62,741 nt of DNA. Source: Pyrinomonadaceae bacterium (lineage in GTDB: Bacteria > Acidobacteriota > Blastocatellia > Pyrinomonadales > Pyrinomonadaceae). Within the stretch, counting starts at the first letter, position 1. Every line of letters starts with the position of its first letter. Shown here piece after piece: positions 15,860-23,013 of this stretch. The stretch is from contig JALHNX010000006.1 of NCBI GenBank assembly GCA_022843305.1, forward strand, positions 1-62,741, given 5' to 3'. The position numbers and the translations under genes were made by a program. The notes beneath the pieces are model-generated. The model had not been told where the DNA came from and did no database searches. It worked only from the letters and a program-made list of their open reading frames with translations.

Positions 15860-16861
15860 ATGAAAGTTGCAGTTATCGGAGCCGGTTACTGGGGACCGAA
15901 TCTGATTAGAAATTTTTTGTCTCAGGACGAAGTTGAAAACGTTATCGCCTGCGACCGCGATGAAAATCGGCTGGCGAAAATGCGGAAAACTTTTCACGGA
16001 ATCGAAACTTCGACTGAATACGAAGATGTCATAAAACGCGCTGATGTCGAGATTGTGGCGATTGCGACACCTGTTTCTCTGCATTACGAAATCGCCAAAA
16101 AATCTTTGTCGGCTGGAAAACATTGCTGGATCGAAAAACCGATGACCGTCAGCGTCGTCGAAGCCGAAGAACTTATAGAATTAGCTGAACGGAATAATCT
16201 GAAAATTTTCGTTGACCACACTTTTATCTACACGGGCGCGGTCAGAAAAATGAAGGAAATTATTACTTCCGGTCGCCTCGGCGAGCTTTATTATTTCGAT
16301 TCCGTCCGCGTCAATCTCGGACTTTTTCAGCACGATGTCAACGTCATCTGGGATTTAGCGCCGCACGATCTTTCGATTATGGATTACCTTTTGGAAAGTA
16401 AGCCGCTCGCCGTTTCGGCGACCGGAAGCTGTCACGTCGGCAACGGTTTGGAAGATATTGCATATCTGACAGTTCAATTTGAAAATAATCTCATCGCGCA
16501 TTTTCACGTCAACTGGCTCGCGCCCGTTAAAATCCGTAAAACGCTGATCGGCGGCACGAAATCAATGATCGTTTACGACGACACGGAAGCCAGCGAAAAG
16601 CTGAAAATTTACGACAAAGGTATCGAAGTTACAACGCGCGAAGGAGTTTACGATACTTTGGTGCAATACCGGACGGGCGATATGCTTTCGCCGAAACTGG
16701 AACAAACCGAAGCACTGAATCTTGCCGCACAGCATTTTATTGACTGCGTCAAAAACGATAAAAAGCCGCTGACCGACGGCACTTCGGGTTTAAACGTCGT
16801 GCGGATTCTCGAAGCCTCGGAAGTTTCGATAAAAAATCAGGGAAAATTGATCACACTTTGA
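15860..16861 (+). CDS. Gfo/Idh/MocA-family sugar-nucleotide dehydrogenase (WbpB/WlbA-like)
   Basis: The 333-residue NAD(P)-dependent oxidoreductase begins MKVAVIGAGYWGPNLIRNF (GAGYWG, residues 7-12). It has the family's EKP motif at residues 92-94 (WIEKPMTV), a substrate-side segment FVDHTFIYTGAVRKMKEII, and the catalytic-histidine region VIWDLAPHDLSIMDYLL. The close match of this last segment to WbpB/WlbA-type enzymes suggests oxidation at C3 of UDP-GlcNAcA to a 3-keto sugar. The DegT enzyme at 11828 would then aminate the product. No UDP-GlcNAc 6-dehydrogenase (WbpA) is present in the window, so the uronic acid would have to come from elsewhere. It is flanked by palindromes on both sides. 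Confidence 0.88.
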   Translation: MKVAVIGAGYWGPNLIRNFLSQDEVENVIACDRDENRLAKMRKTFHGIETSTEYEDVIKRADVEIVAIATPVSLHYEIAKKSLSAGKHCWIEKPMTVSVVEAEELIELAERNNLKIFVDHTFIYTGAVRKMKEIITSGRLGELYYFDSVRVNLGLFQHDVNVIWDLAPHDLSIMDYLLESKPLAVSATGSCHVGNGLEDIAYLTVQFENNLIAHFHVNWLAPVKIRKTLIGGTKSMIVYDDTEASEKLKIYDKGIEVTTREGVYDTLVQYRTGDMLSPKLEQTEALNLAAQHFIDCVKNDKKPLTDGTSGLNVVRILEASEVSIKNQGKLITL

Positions 16862-16891
16862 TTGAAGACTGTGGAAAACAGAAAAAGAAAA

Positions 16892-16981
16892 ACTTCTGAA
16901 ATAATTAATATTTGATAATGAATAATTGATAAAGACGCTCAGGGAAATGCCAATTTATCAATTATCAATTATTTCAGAAGT
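16892..16981. repeat. Word-repeat palindrome, ATAATTGATAA family
   Basis: ACTTCTGAAATAATT (16892-16906) pairs exactly with AATTATTTCAGAAGT (16967-16981). Inside, ATAATGAATAATTGATAAA faces TTTATCAATTATCAATTAT, giving a long AT-rich stem around a 20-base centre. It fills the gap between the dehydrogenase and acyltransferase genes. Confidence 0.85.
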
Positions 16982-17013
16982 CATATTATGCAAATTCATT
17001 CGTTTAAAATTTG

Positions 17014-17520
17014 ATGAGCGAAACAACATTTACCGAAGAATATTTAAGAGAAAATTTTATTCGTCTGAATAACGTCAAACTTGGGAAAGATGTAAAAATC
17101 TTCGCTTTCGTTAACGCTTACGGCTGCGTAATCGGCGATGGCTCAAAAATCGGCGCGTTTGTCGAGATTCAGAAAAACGCAAGCATCGGGCGAAACTGCA
17201 AAATTTCGAGCCACACCTTTATCTGCGAAGGTGTTGAAATCGAAGACGGCGTGTTTGTCGGACACGGCGTGATGTTTACCAACGACAAATTTCCGCGCGC
17301 GACCAACGCGGACGGTTCACAGCAAACCGAAGCGGATTGGGAAATTATCCCGACATTCGTTAAAAAAGGCGCGAGCATCGGTTCGGGCGCGGTAATTATC
17401 GCGGGCGTGACGATTGGCGAAAACGCGATTGTCGGCGCGGGCGCGGTCGTGACAAAAGACGTTTTGCCCGATTCAATCGTCGCGGGCGTTCCGGCGCGAA
17501 TGTTTCGTAAAATAGCGTAA
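17014..17520 (+). CDS. Hexapeptide-repeat N-acetyltransferase (WbpD/WlbB-like)
   Basis: The 168-residue left-handed beta-helix acyltransferase has hexapeptide repeats from about residue 20 to the end (VKLGKDVKIFAFVNAYGCVI, then IGAFVEIQKNASIG, EIEDGVFVGHGVMFTNDKFP, GASIGSGAVIIAGVTIGENA). The typical C-terminus is AVVTKDVLPDSIVAGVPARM. The segment GHGVMFTNDKFPRATN is characteristic of enzymes that acetylate the 3-amino group of UDP-2-acetamido-3-amino-uronate (WbpD/WlbB). It would complete the diacetamido sugar with acetyl-CoA as donor. The ATG at 17014 is used; a TTG directly precedes it. It is followed immediately by the largest palindrome of the window. Confidence 0.88.
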   Translation: MSETTFTEEYLRENFIRLNNVKLGKDVKIFAFVNAYGCVIGDGSKIGAFVEIQKNASIGRNCKISSHTFICEGVEIEDGVFVGHGVMFTNDKFPRATNADGSQQTEADWEIIPTFVKKGASIGSGAVIIAGVTIGENAIVGAGAVVTKDVLPDSIVAGVPARMFRKIA

Positions 17521-17776
17521 ATTTTTAACGCAAAGGCGCAGAGTTGCAAAGACGCAAAGGTTTTTAAAGTAGATTTTAGAGTTAAGTAAATGGACAAAAT
17601 TATTTTATGAAACCACAGATAACACAGATGCACACAAGATAAAAAAGCCGTGATTTATCAAATAATAATCTGAGTTTATCTGTGTCAATCTGTGGTTTCA
17701 TGAATAAAATATTTTTGTCCTGTAACTTATTTAAAACTTGCGTTCTTTGCGTCTTCGCGCCTTTGCGTTAAAAATT
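17521..17776. repeat. Compound nested palindrome (CGCAAAG outer arms, CACAGAT inner arms)
   Basis: Outer arms: 17521-17560 (TTTTTAACGCAAAGGCGCAG and following GCAAAGACGCAAAGG) against 17737-17776 (its near reverse complement, ending GCGTTAAAAATT). Inner arms: 17581-17642, with TGAAACCACAGATAACACAG, against 17676-17735, with CTGTGTCAATCTGTGGTTTC and the complements of GGACAAAAT and AGTTAAGTAA. Two different word families are thus stacked symmetrically in one 256-base element. It fills the whole gap between the acyltransferase and AsnB-like genes, starting at the acyltransferase stop codon. There is no coding capacity of interest. Confidence 0.9.
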
Positions 17777-17791
17777 CTCTATAATAAAAAA

Positions 17792-19705
17792 ATGTGCGGA
17801 ATCGCCGGATTAATTTCACCAGATCCCGAAAATCTGATCGCTCGAATGCTCAAGGCAATCGAGCATCGCGGCTTTGACGACGAAGGTGTTTTTGTTTCGG
17901 ACAAATTCGGTAAAGACGAATTAAAAACCTGTCTCGGGCATCGCCGTCTTTCGATCATTGACACCTCTTCCGCCGGACATCAGCCGTTTTTTTCCGCTGA
18001 CGGGCGTTTTGTTTTAACTTACAACGGCGAGCTTTACAACTATCTCGAAATCAAAAGGGAACTCGAAGCCAAAGGCTATCGGTTTAAAACCGACTGCGAC
18101 ACGGAAGTTTTGAGTTATGCTTTTCAGGAATGGCAGACAGATTGTTTGCCGAAACTGAACGGAATGTTCGCGTTTGCCGTTTGGGACAAACAGGAAAAAA
18201 CTCTGACTTTAGTGCGCGACCGCAGCGGAATTAAACCGCTTTATTACGCGAAGATTGGCGAAAAATTTGTTTTCGCGTCGGAAATCAAAGCGATTTTGGC
18301 TTCAAAATTGATTCGCGCCAAACTCGATTTTGAAGGCTTGCATCAATTTCTAACCTTCTTGTGGACGGTTCCGCCGCACACGCTTTTCAAAGACATTTAC
18401 CAACTGCAACCGGCACATTTTCTGGTCTGGAAAGACGGCGAAATTTCCGTTAAAGAATGGTGGGATTTGGATTTTTCGCGTGAAGAAAAAGGTAAATCCG
18501 AAGATTTCTGGCGCGAACGGGTTTTGGAAGTTTTGGATAAATCCGTCGAGATGGAAATGATCGCGGACGTGCCGCTCGGCGCATTTCTTTCGGGCGGCGT
18601 TGATTCTTCCGCAATCGTCGCGCTGATGACGAAACACGCGAAAAAGGTTTCGACCTACACGACCGGAATTTCGGCAGATGATTTGCAGTTTGACATCATT
18701 CCCGACGACGTTGAATGGTCGCGTCGCGTCGCGGAAATTCTGCCGATTGATTATCACGAAACGCTTCTTACACCCGATTTGACCGAACTTTTGCCGAAGC
18801 TCGTCTATCATCAGGACGCACCCGTGATTGATATGGCGATTCCTTCTTTTCTGATTTCTAAACAATCCCGCGAAACGCAAAAAGTAATGCTTTCAGGAAT
18901 GGGCGGCGACGAAGTTTTTGCGGGTTATCCGCGTCAAATGGCGATGAAACTCGCCGGAATGACGGATTTTATTCCGTCCGGCGTAAGAAAACCTTTGATG
19001 AAAACGGTTGATTCGATGCTTTACGGCGGATTGAAAGGGAAATTTACCGCGCCGCTTCGCAACGCGAAAAAGTTTGCCCGAAGTGCCGGACAAGATTTTG
19101 AAAATCGTTATCTCGGTTTCGGAACTTATTTTACGGACGAAAGAAAAACGCGTCTTTATGCGGAAAATCTGCGCGGCGCGATGAAGGATTTTGACGCGTA
19201 TCGTTATCACAAAAAATATTTTGAAAACTGCCGTAACGATTCGCCTTTGAACCGGCTTTTATACGTTGATTTCAAAACCTTTATGCCCGCTTTGAATCTG
19301 GATACGACCGACAAAACTTCGATGGCGGCAAACTTGGAAGTGCGCGTTCCTTTTCTTAATCACGAACTGGTTTCGCTTTCGGAAAAAATTCCCGCCGATC
19401 TGAAAATCAAAGGTTTGAAGCGCAAATACATTTTGAAAAAAGCGGCGGAAAGCCTTTTGCCGAAGGAAATAATCTGGCGCAAAAAAGCCGGATTCGGTGC
19501 GCCGATTCGCAGTTGGCTGAGAACGAGTTTAAAGCCGATGATTGACGATCTGCTTTCGGAAGAAACGATAAAAAAGCGTGGAATTTTCGATTTTCAGGAA
19601 ATTCGGCGAATTATCGAACTCAATCAATCAGGTAGAGAAGATTTTAACTTACAGGTTTTTCAGCTTTTGAATTTCGAGATTTGGATGCGTGAGTTTTTGG
19701 ATTAA
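17792..19705 (+). CDS. Asparagine-synthetase-type (AsnB) glutamine amidotransferase
   Basis: The 637-residue protein has an N-terminal class II glutaminase domain starting MCGIAGLISPD. Cys2 is the nucleophile, so the ATG at 17792 is the true start even though the frame is open 18 codons earlier inside the palindrome. The glutaminase shows LGHRRLSIID and YNGELYNYLEIKREL; the usual HRGPDD is HRGFDDEG here. The C-terminal synthetase domain carries the PPi loop GAFLSGGVDSSAIVALM and later MLSGMGGDEVFAGYPRQM. AsnB makes asparagine, but paralogues in O-antigen loci (WbpS type) amidate uronic acids. The position directly after WbpB/D/E-like genes favours uronamide formation here; this is inference. 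Confidence 0.88.
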   Translation: MCGIAGLISPDPENLIARMLKAIEHRGFDDEGVFVSDKFGKDELKTCLGHRRLSIIDTSSAGHQPFFSADGRFVLTYNGELYNYLEIKRELEAKGYRFKTDCDTEVLSYAFQEWQTDCLPKLNGMFAFAVWDKQEKTLTLVRDRSGIKPLYYAKIGEKFVFASEIKAILASKLIRAKLDFEGLHQFLTFLWTVPPHTLFKDIYQLQPAHFLVWKDGEISVKEWWDLDFSREEKGKSEDFWRERVLEVLDKSVEMEMIADVPLGAFLSGGVDSSAIVALMTKHAKKVSTYTTGISADDLQFDIIPDDVEWSRRVAEILPIDYHETLLTPDLTELLPKLVYHQDAPVIDMAIPSFLISKQSRETQKVMLSGMGGDEVFAGYPRQMAMKLAGMTDFIPSGVRKPLMKTVDSMLYGGLKGKFTAPLRNAKKFARSAGQDFENRYLGFGTYFTDERKTRLYAENLRGAMKDFDAYRYHKKYFENCRNDSPLNRLLYVDFKTFMPALNLDTTDKTSMAANLEVRVPFLNHELVSLSEKIPADLKIKGLKRKYILKKAAESLLPKEIIWRKKAGFGAPIRSWLRTSLKPMIDDLLSEETIKKRGIFDFQEIRRIIELNQSGREDFNLQVFQLLNFEIWMREFLD

Positions 19706-19709
19706 ATTA

Positions 19710-19802
19710 AACCGCGAAATACGCGAAATACGCTAAATTATTTGAAATCTCCAATTTGAAATTTCAGATTTATTTTTCGTGTTTTCCGCGTGTTTCGCGG
19801 TT
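19710..19802. repeat. Word-repeat palindrome, CGCGAAATA family, between convergent genes
   Basis: Left arm 19710-19731 (AACCGCGAAATACGCGAAAT) faces right arm 19781-19802 (GTTTTCCGCGTGTTTCGCGG plus TT). An inner pair built on TTGAAAT and ATTTCA occupies 19740-19770. It lies between the AsnB-like gene (+) and lpxA (-) and could terminate both. Confidence 0.83.
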
Positions 19803-19808
19803 ATAAAG

Positions 19809-20588
19809 TTATTTGACGACGCCGCGTTTTGACGATTCGATAAATTCGACCAGATAATCAACTTCCGCGCAATCCGTGATTTCTTCCTTCATCCGTTCGA
19901 CCGCCTGTGTCGTGTTTAGTTTCGACGAAAGCAGAAGATGATAGGCGTGATGCAGTTTTTCGATAGTTTCCTTTGAATAGCCGCGCCGTTTCATTCCCAG
20001 ACGGTTTAAGCCGTAGCATTTCGCGTGGTTGCCCTGCGAGATGGCAAACGGCAGCGCGTCTTTAACGACGACCGAATAACCGCCGACAAAGGCTTCGCGC
20101 CCGATGCGGCAGAATTGATGAACGCCCGAATACGCGCCGACGTTCGCACGGTCGGCGATTTCGACGTGTCCCGCCAAAGTCGCGGCGTTTGCCATAATGA
20201 CTTCGTTCCCGATTTGGCAATCGTGCGCGACATGCGCCTGCGCCATCAGCAGATTGTCGTCGCCGATCTTGGTTAAACTGCCGCCGCCCGCCGTGCCGCG
20301 ATGAATCGTGACGAATTCGCGGATGTGGTTGCGCCGTCCGATCTCGGTCGCGGTCGGTTCGCCTTTGTATTTCAAATCCTGCGGTGCAAGTCCGATGGAA
20401 ACGAACGGGAAAACGCGCGTTTCGTCGCCGATCGAAGTTTTTCCGTCAACGACGACGTGCGATTCGAGCCGGACTTTTTCGCCCAAAGAAACTTCATCGC
20501 CAATCGTACAAAACGCGCCGATATGACAATCTGCGCCAATTTTTGCATTTGGGCTGACAATCGCTGTCGGATGAATAAAAGATGTCAT
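19809..20588 (-). CDS. lpxA: UDP-N-acetylglucosamine O-acyltransferase LpxA
   Basis: The 259-residue enzyme catalyses the first step of lipid A synthesis: transfer of a 3-hydroxyacyl chain from acyl carrier protein to UDP-GlcNAc. Hexapeptide repeats run from residue 5 to about 190 (FIHPTAIVSPNAKIGADCHI, then IGAFCTIGDEV and similar). The family segments RNHIREFVTIHRGT and NLLMAQAHVAHDCQIGN are intact; H122 in AHVAHD corresponds to the catalytic histidine. The C-terminal helical part (GMKRRGYSKETIEKLHHAYH) is also typical. It is the last gene of the minus-strand bamA-skp-skp-fabZ-(membrane protein)-lpxA run. Together with fabZ it shows that the cell makes LPS-type lipid A. Confidence 0.95.
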   Translation of the reverse strand: MTSFIHPTAIVSPNAKIGADCHIGAFCTIGDEVSLGEKVRLESHVVVDGKTSIGDETRVFPFVSIGLAPQDLKYKGEPTATEIGRRNHIREFVTIHRGTAGGGSLTKIGDDNLLMAQAHVAHDCQIGNEVIMANAATLAGHVEIADRANVGAYSGVHQFCRIGREAFVGGYSVVVKDALPFAISQGNHAKCYGLNRLGMKRRGYSKETIEKLHHAYHLLLSSKLNTTQAVERMKEEITDCAEVDYLVEFIESSKRGVVK

Positions 20589-20601
20589 AAAGGAAGGCGG
20601 G

Positions 20602-20633
20602 AAAGTATAAAGTAAAAAGTATAAAGTAAAAAA
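20602..20633. repeat. One-armed word repeat (AAAGTATAAAGTAAA, two copies)
   Basis: Two tandem copies of AAAGTATAAAGTAAA lie between the small membrane protein gene and lpxA, ending at the stop of the former. No reverse-complement arm is seen. It may be a half-element of the palindrome class described in the findings. Confidence 0.6.
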
Positions 20634-20954
20634 TTAGGCATTCGGAATTTGATTGTTGGCAGAATTTTCAGGTTCTTTAACGGAAACGTCAATCGGATTT
20701 TCATTGACGACTTCGACTTTAGCAGGCGCGGTTTCAGCAGGTTTTCGCAAAATCAGCCAAATAAAAACGATAACGACAACCAGTGAAAATAAACTCCAAG
20801 CCGCGCCCGCCGCAATCGAAGCGAAAAATCCCCAAATCGCCAGATTCTTTTTTCCTTTGATAAATCCCAGTAATAAAGGAATAATCCCTAAGACCAAGCC
20901 GACTCCCATGCCGATAAGAGTCATTTGAAGATATGTAAGTTCGATTTTCTGCAT
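20634..20954 (-). CDS. Small membrane protein between fabZ and lpxA
   Basis: The 106-residue product has two hydrophobic segments, about residues 10-33 (LIGMGVGLVLGIIPLLLGF) and 40-67 (LAIWGFFASIAAGAAWSLFS and on), and then an acidic Pro/Glu-rich tail. The ATG at 20954 is chosen because AAAGGA lies 7 bases upstream and MQKIEL starts a short cytoplasmic leader; the open frame extends upstream only by overlapping fabZ. It begins 4 bases downstream of the fabZ stop, so it is co-transcribed within the lipid A/outer membrane operon. I recognise no family; a role in the envelope is suggested only by position. Confidence 0.7.
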   Translation of the reverse strand: MQKIELTYLQMTLIGMGVGLVLGIIPLLLGFIKGKKNLAIWGFFASIAAGAAWSLFSLVVVIVFIWLILRKPAETAPAKVEVVNENPIDVSVKEPENSANNQIPNA

Positions 20955-20958
20955 AAAT

Positions 20959-21408
20959 TTATCCTTTCGGGCGGTCGCCGATGATGCACATAATTTCGGC
21001 TTCGGCGGTAATTTGCCCGTCAACTTTCGCTTCGCCGCGCATTTTTTGAACTTTACTTCCGATACGGATTGCCGTTACTTCGAGCGTTAAAGTGTCGCCC
21101 GGAACGACCGGACGGCGAAAACGCGCATTTTCGATTCCGCTGAAATATGGAATTTTATTTTCGCGGTCTTCGAATTCGCGCAGAGCGAGGATCGCGCCGA
21201 CCTGTGCGAGCGCTTCGATCTGCAAAACTCCGGGCATCACGGGCGCGTCGGGAAAATGTCCCTGAAAAAAATATTCGTTGATCGTTACCTGTTTGATGCC
21301 GACAATGCGGACTCGCGGTTCGAGTTCGATGATTTTATCAACCAACAGAAACGGGTAACGATGCGGCAGAATTTCCTGAATGGCGCGTGAATCAAGCAAA
21401 ACACTCAT
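20959..21408 (-). CDS. fabZ: 3-hydroxyacyl-ACP dehydratase FabZ
   Basis: The 149-residue hot-dog-fold enzyme dehydrates 3-hydroxyacyl-ACP in fatty acid elongation and so competes with LpxA for its substrate. It contains IQEILPHRYPFLLVDKI near the N-terminus, the catalytic histidine H51 in FFQGHFPDAPVMPG and the catalytic glutamate E65 in VLQIEALAQVGA. Length is normal. The Phe in NEYFFQGHFP and the coupling to lpxA are both typical of FabZ rather than FabA. It is separated from the second skp gene by 163 bases that hold a terminator-like hairpin, so it may have its own promoter. Confidence 0.95.
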   Translation of the reverse strand: MSVLLDSRAIQEILPHRYPFLLVDKIIELEPRVRIVGIKQVTINEYFFQGHFPDAPVMPGVLQIEALAQVGAILALREFEDRENKIPYFSGIENARFRRPVVPGDTLTLEVTAIRIGSKVQKMRGEAKVDGQITAEAEIMCIIGDRPKG

Positions 21409-21504
21409 AGATGTTAAAGCGATTAGAAATTAAAAATCACAAACTTCAAAGTTAGCGAAAAGTTTCGGATTTGTAAATTTTGAAGTTGGATTTTTTCGCC
21501 AAAA

Positions 21505-21550
21505 CAAAAAAGCCGGAATGCCCGACAGTTGCGGCAAATTCTGACTTTTT
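21505..21550 (-). terminator. Terminator-like hairpin after the second skp gene
   Basis: On the minus strand, AAAAAGTCAGAAT pairs (with two mismatches) with ATTCCGGCTTTTTT after a loop of about 18 bases and ends in a T run. It lies about 20 bases past the stop of the 21572-22162 gene. Confidence 0.6.
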
Positions 21551-21571
21551 AATCATTCAGGCAAAGTTTGC

Positions 21572-22162
21572 TTATTTGGTGACGGCGGCGGTTGCCGGAC
21601 GCGCATTATAAAAAGTAATAAAATCTATGGTTAAATCTGTTTTCTCACCCAATGACAAGAATAATCCCGTTTGGTCTTTAGAAATATCAAAGATAATGAC
21701 ATAACCGTTTTTCTTGGTAAATTCCTGAAGAGCGGCACTGATGTCGCGTTGAACCGGAGACACGAGCGCTGCCTGTCGCCGGTTGTATCTTGCTTCGTTA
21801 TCTTCCTTTCTGAATTTATATTCGCGGCTCAGCCGGTCGTAATCTTCGAGCTTGGCATTAACCGTCGCCTGATTAAGCTGAACGCCCTTCTGCGCTTGTT
21901 CCTGAAAAACCCGAAGTTCTTTTTCGAGATTCTGAACTTTGAGTGCCATCGCGTCCAACTCGGTGGCAACGCTCTTAAATTCAACATTCACGGCATTTAT
22001 TGCGTCAACATACTTTTTGATGACGGTTTTACCATTCAAAAAAAGCCGCGTATCAATAATACCGATTTTACCAACCCTTGCGTTGGTTTGCGCTGAAACC
22101 GGAACGGCAAACGCTGCGGCGAAAAAAATTAGGCTGGCGATGATTCCGAGGAAAAACTTCAT
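21572..22162 (-). CDS. OmpH/Skp-family periplasmic chaperone (paralogue 2)
   Basis: The 196-residue secreted protein has a signal peptide (MKFFLGIIASLIFFAAAFAV, cleavage near VSAQ). The mature part opens with the Skp-type strand RVGKIGIIDTRLFL, then a long charged coiled-coil region (about residues 50-140, with LKVQNLEKELRVFQEQAQKG and DYDRLSREYKFRKEDNEARY). It closes with the beta segment YVIIFDISKDQTGLFL. Skp chaperones carry unfolded outer membrane proteins to BamA, whose gene lies upstream in the same direction. It shares its last 20 or so residues almost exactly (FYNARPATAAVTK) with the neighbouring copy, so the two arose by tandem duplication. Confidence 0.88.
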   Translation of the reverse strand: MKFFLGIIASLIFFAAAFAVPVSAQTNARVGKIGIIDTRLFLNGKTVIKKYVDAINAVNVEFKSVATELDAMALKVQNLEKELRVFQEQAQKGVQLNQATVNAKLEDYDRLSREYKFRKEDNEARYNRRQAALVSPVQRDISAALQEFTKKNGYVIIFDISKDQTGLFLSLGEKTDLTIDFITFYNARPATAAVTK

Positions 22163-22189
22163 GAGGCTGAAAATACCTTGAAATTAACA

Positions 22190-22264
22190 AAAGGCTTAAA
22201 GTATTTAAAATGTCATCTTTTGAAACAAAAATGCAAAAGATGATTTTCTTTACTTTAAGCCTTT
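22190..22264 (-). repeat. Nested perfect palindrome between the two skp genes
   Basis: Outer arms AAAGGCTTAAAGTA (22190-22203) and TACTTTAAGCCTTT (22251-22264) match exactly, as do inner arms TCATCTTTTG (22213-22222) and CAAAAGATGA (22234-22243). The 24 paired bases would make a strong RNA hairpin within the operon. It may act as a terminator/attenuator or as a stabiliser of the upstream message. Confidence 0.8.
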
Positions 22265-22269
22265 CCTTG

Positions 22270-22860
22270 TTACTTCGTTACGGTCGCGGTTGTTGCCGGA
22301 CGAGCATTGTAAAAGGTGATAAATTGTTTTGTAATATCAGCCGTTTCATCTAAACCGAGAATAATTCCGGTGTTATCTTTAGAAATGTCAATTATAAGAA
22401 CATAACCGTTTTTCTTTGTAAACTCCTGAATTGCATTACCGATGTCCTGAAGAACCGGACTCATTATTGCCGCTTCACGACGCTGATAGCTTGCTTTTGC
22501 GCCCTCTTCCTTGAATTTAAATTCGCGGGTTAATTTATCATATTCTTCAAGTTTGGTATTAACTGTTGTCTGATTTACAGGAACTGTGCCTTTTTGAGCC
22601 TGCTCCCGCAAAGTGTTAATTTCTTTTTCCAAAGCCTGAATTTTTGTGGCTAAAGTTTGCAGTTCGGTTTCAACCGGCTTAAACTCCGCCTGAAGCGTCG
22701 TTAATGCGGCTACATACTTTTTAATACCATTTGCCGGATCACGAAAATCAAAGGTATTGATTAAACCTATTTTGGTGCCTGTCGTAGTTTGGGCAAAAGC
22801 CGAAACCGCAAAAATTGCCGCGAAAACTACACTTACGGCGATTAAACGAAATGTTCTCAT
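22270..22860 (-). CDS. OmpH/Skp-family periplasmic chaperone (paralogue 1)
   Basis: The 196-residue product has a signal peptide (MRTFRLIAVSVVFAAIFAVS, cleavage near AFAQ). It then has the strand TKIGLINTFDFRD, a coiled-coil region (about residues 50-140, with QTLATKIQALEKEINTLREQ and EYDKLTREFKFKEEGAKASY) and the C-terminal strand YVLIIDISKDNTGIIL. Length and layout equal those of the next copy. It starts 154 bases after the bamA stop, with a weak terminator between. Two Skp-like chaperones next to bamA are seen in several phyla; whether they form mixed trimers is unknown. Confidence 0.88.
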   Translation of the reverse strand: MRTFRLIAVSVVFAAIFAVSAFAQTTTGTKIGLINTFDFRDPANGIKKYVAALTTLQAEFKPVETELQTLATKIQALEKEINTLREQAQKGTVPVNQTTVNTKLEEYDKLTREFKFKEEGAKASYQRREAAIMSPVLQDIGNAIQEFTKKNGYVLIIDISKDNTGIILGLDETADITKQFITFYNARPATTATVTK

Positions 22861-22944
22861 TGTTTTTACTGATACTCCTTAAATTGTAAAAAAGGGCGTT
22901 GTTATTTATCTAACTAATCCTTTGAAACCTAAAATCTTAAAATT

Positions 22945-23000
22945 GTTGCCTGACGTTTGCGATTATTTTGAGAAAAACAATGGTATGTTAATCAGGCAAC
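22945..23000 (-). terminator. Possible terminator hairpin after bamA
   Basis: GTTGCCTGA (22945-22953) pairs exactly with TCAGGCAAC (22992-23000) around a 38-base loop, 13 bases past the bamA stop. The loop is long and the T tract weak, so read-through into the skp genes is expected. Confidence 0.45.
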
Positions 23001-23013
23001 GCTTGTCAATTGT

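Noticed and set aside
17738..17791. Eighteen-codon N-terminal extension of the AsnB-like gene
   Set aside because: The frame is open, but these codons lie in the arm of the CGCAAAG palindrome, and class II glutaminases need Cys as residue 2; MCGIAG at 17792 fixes the start.
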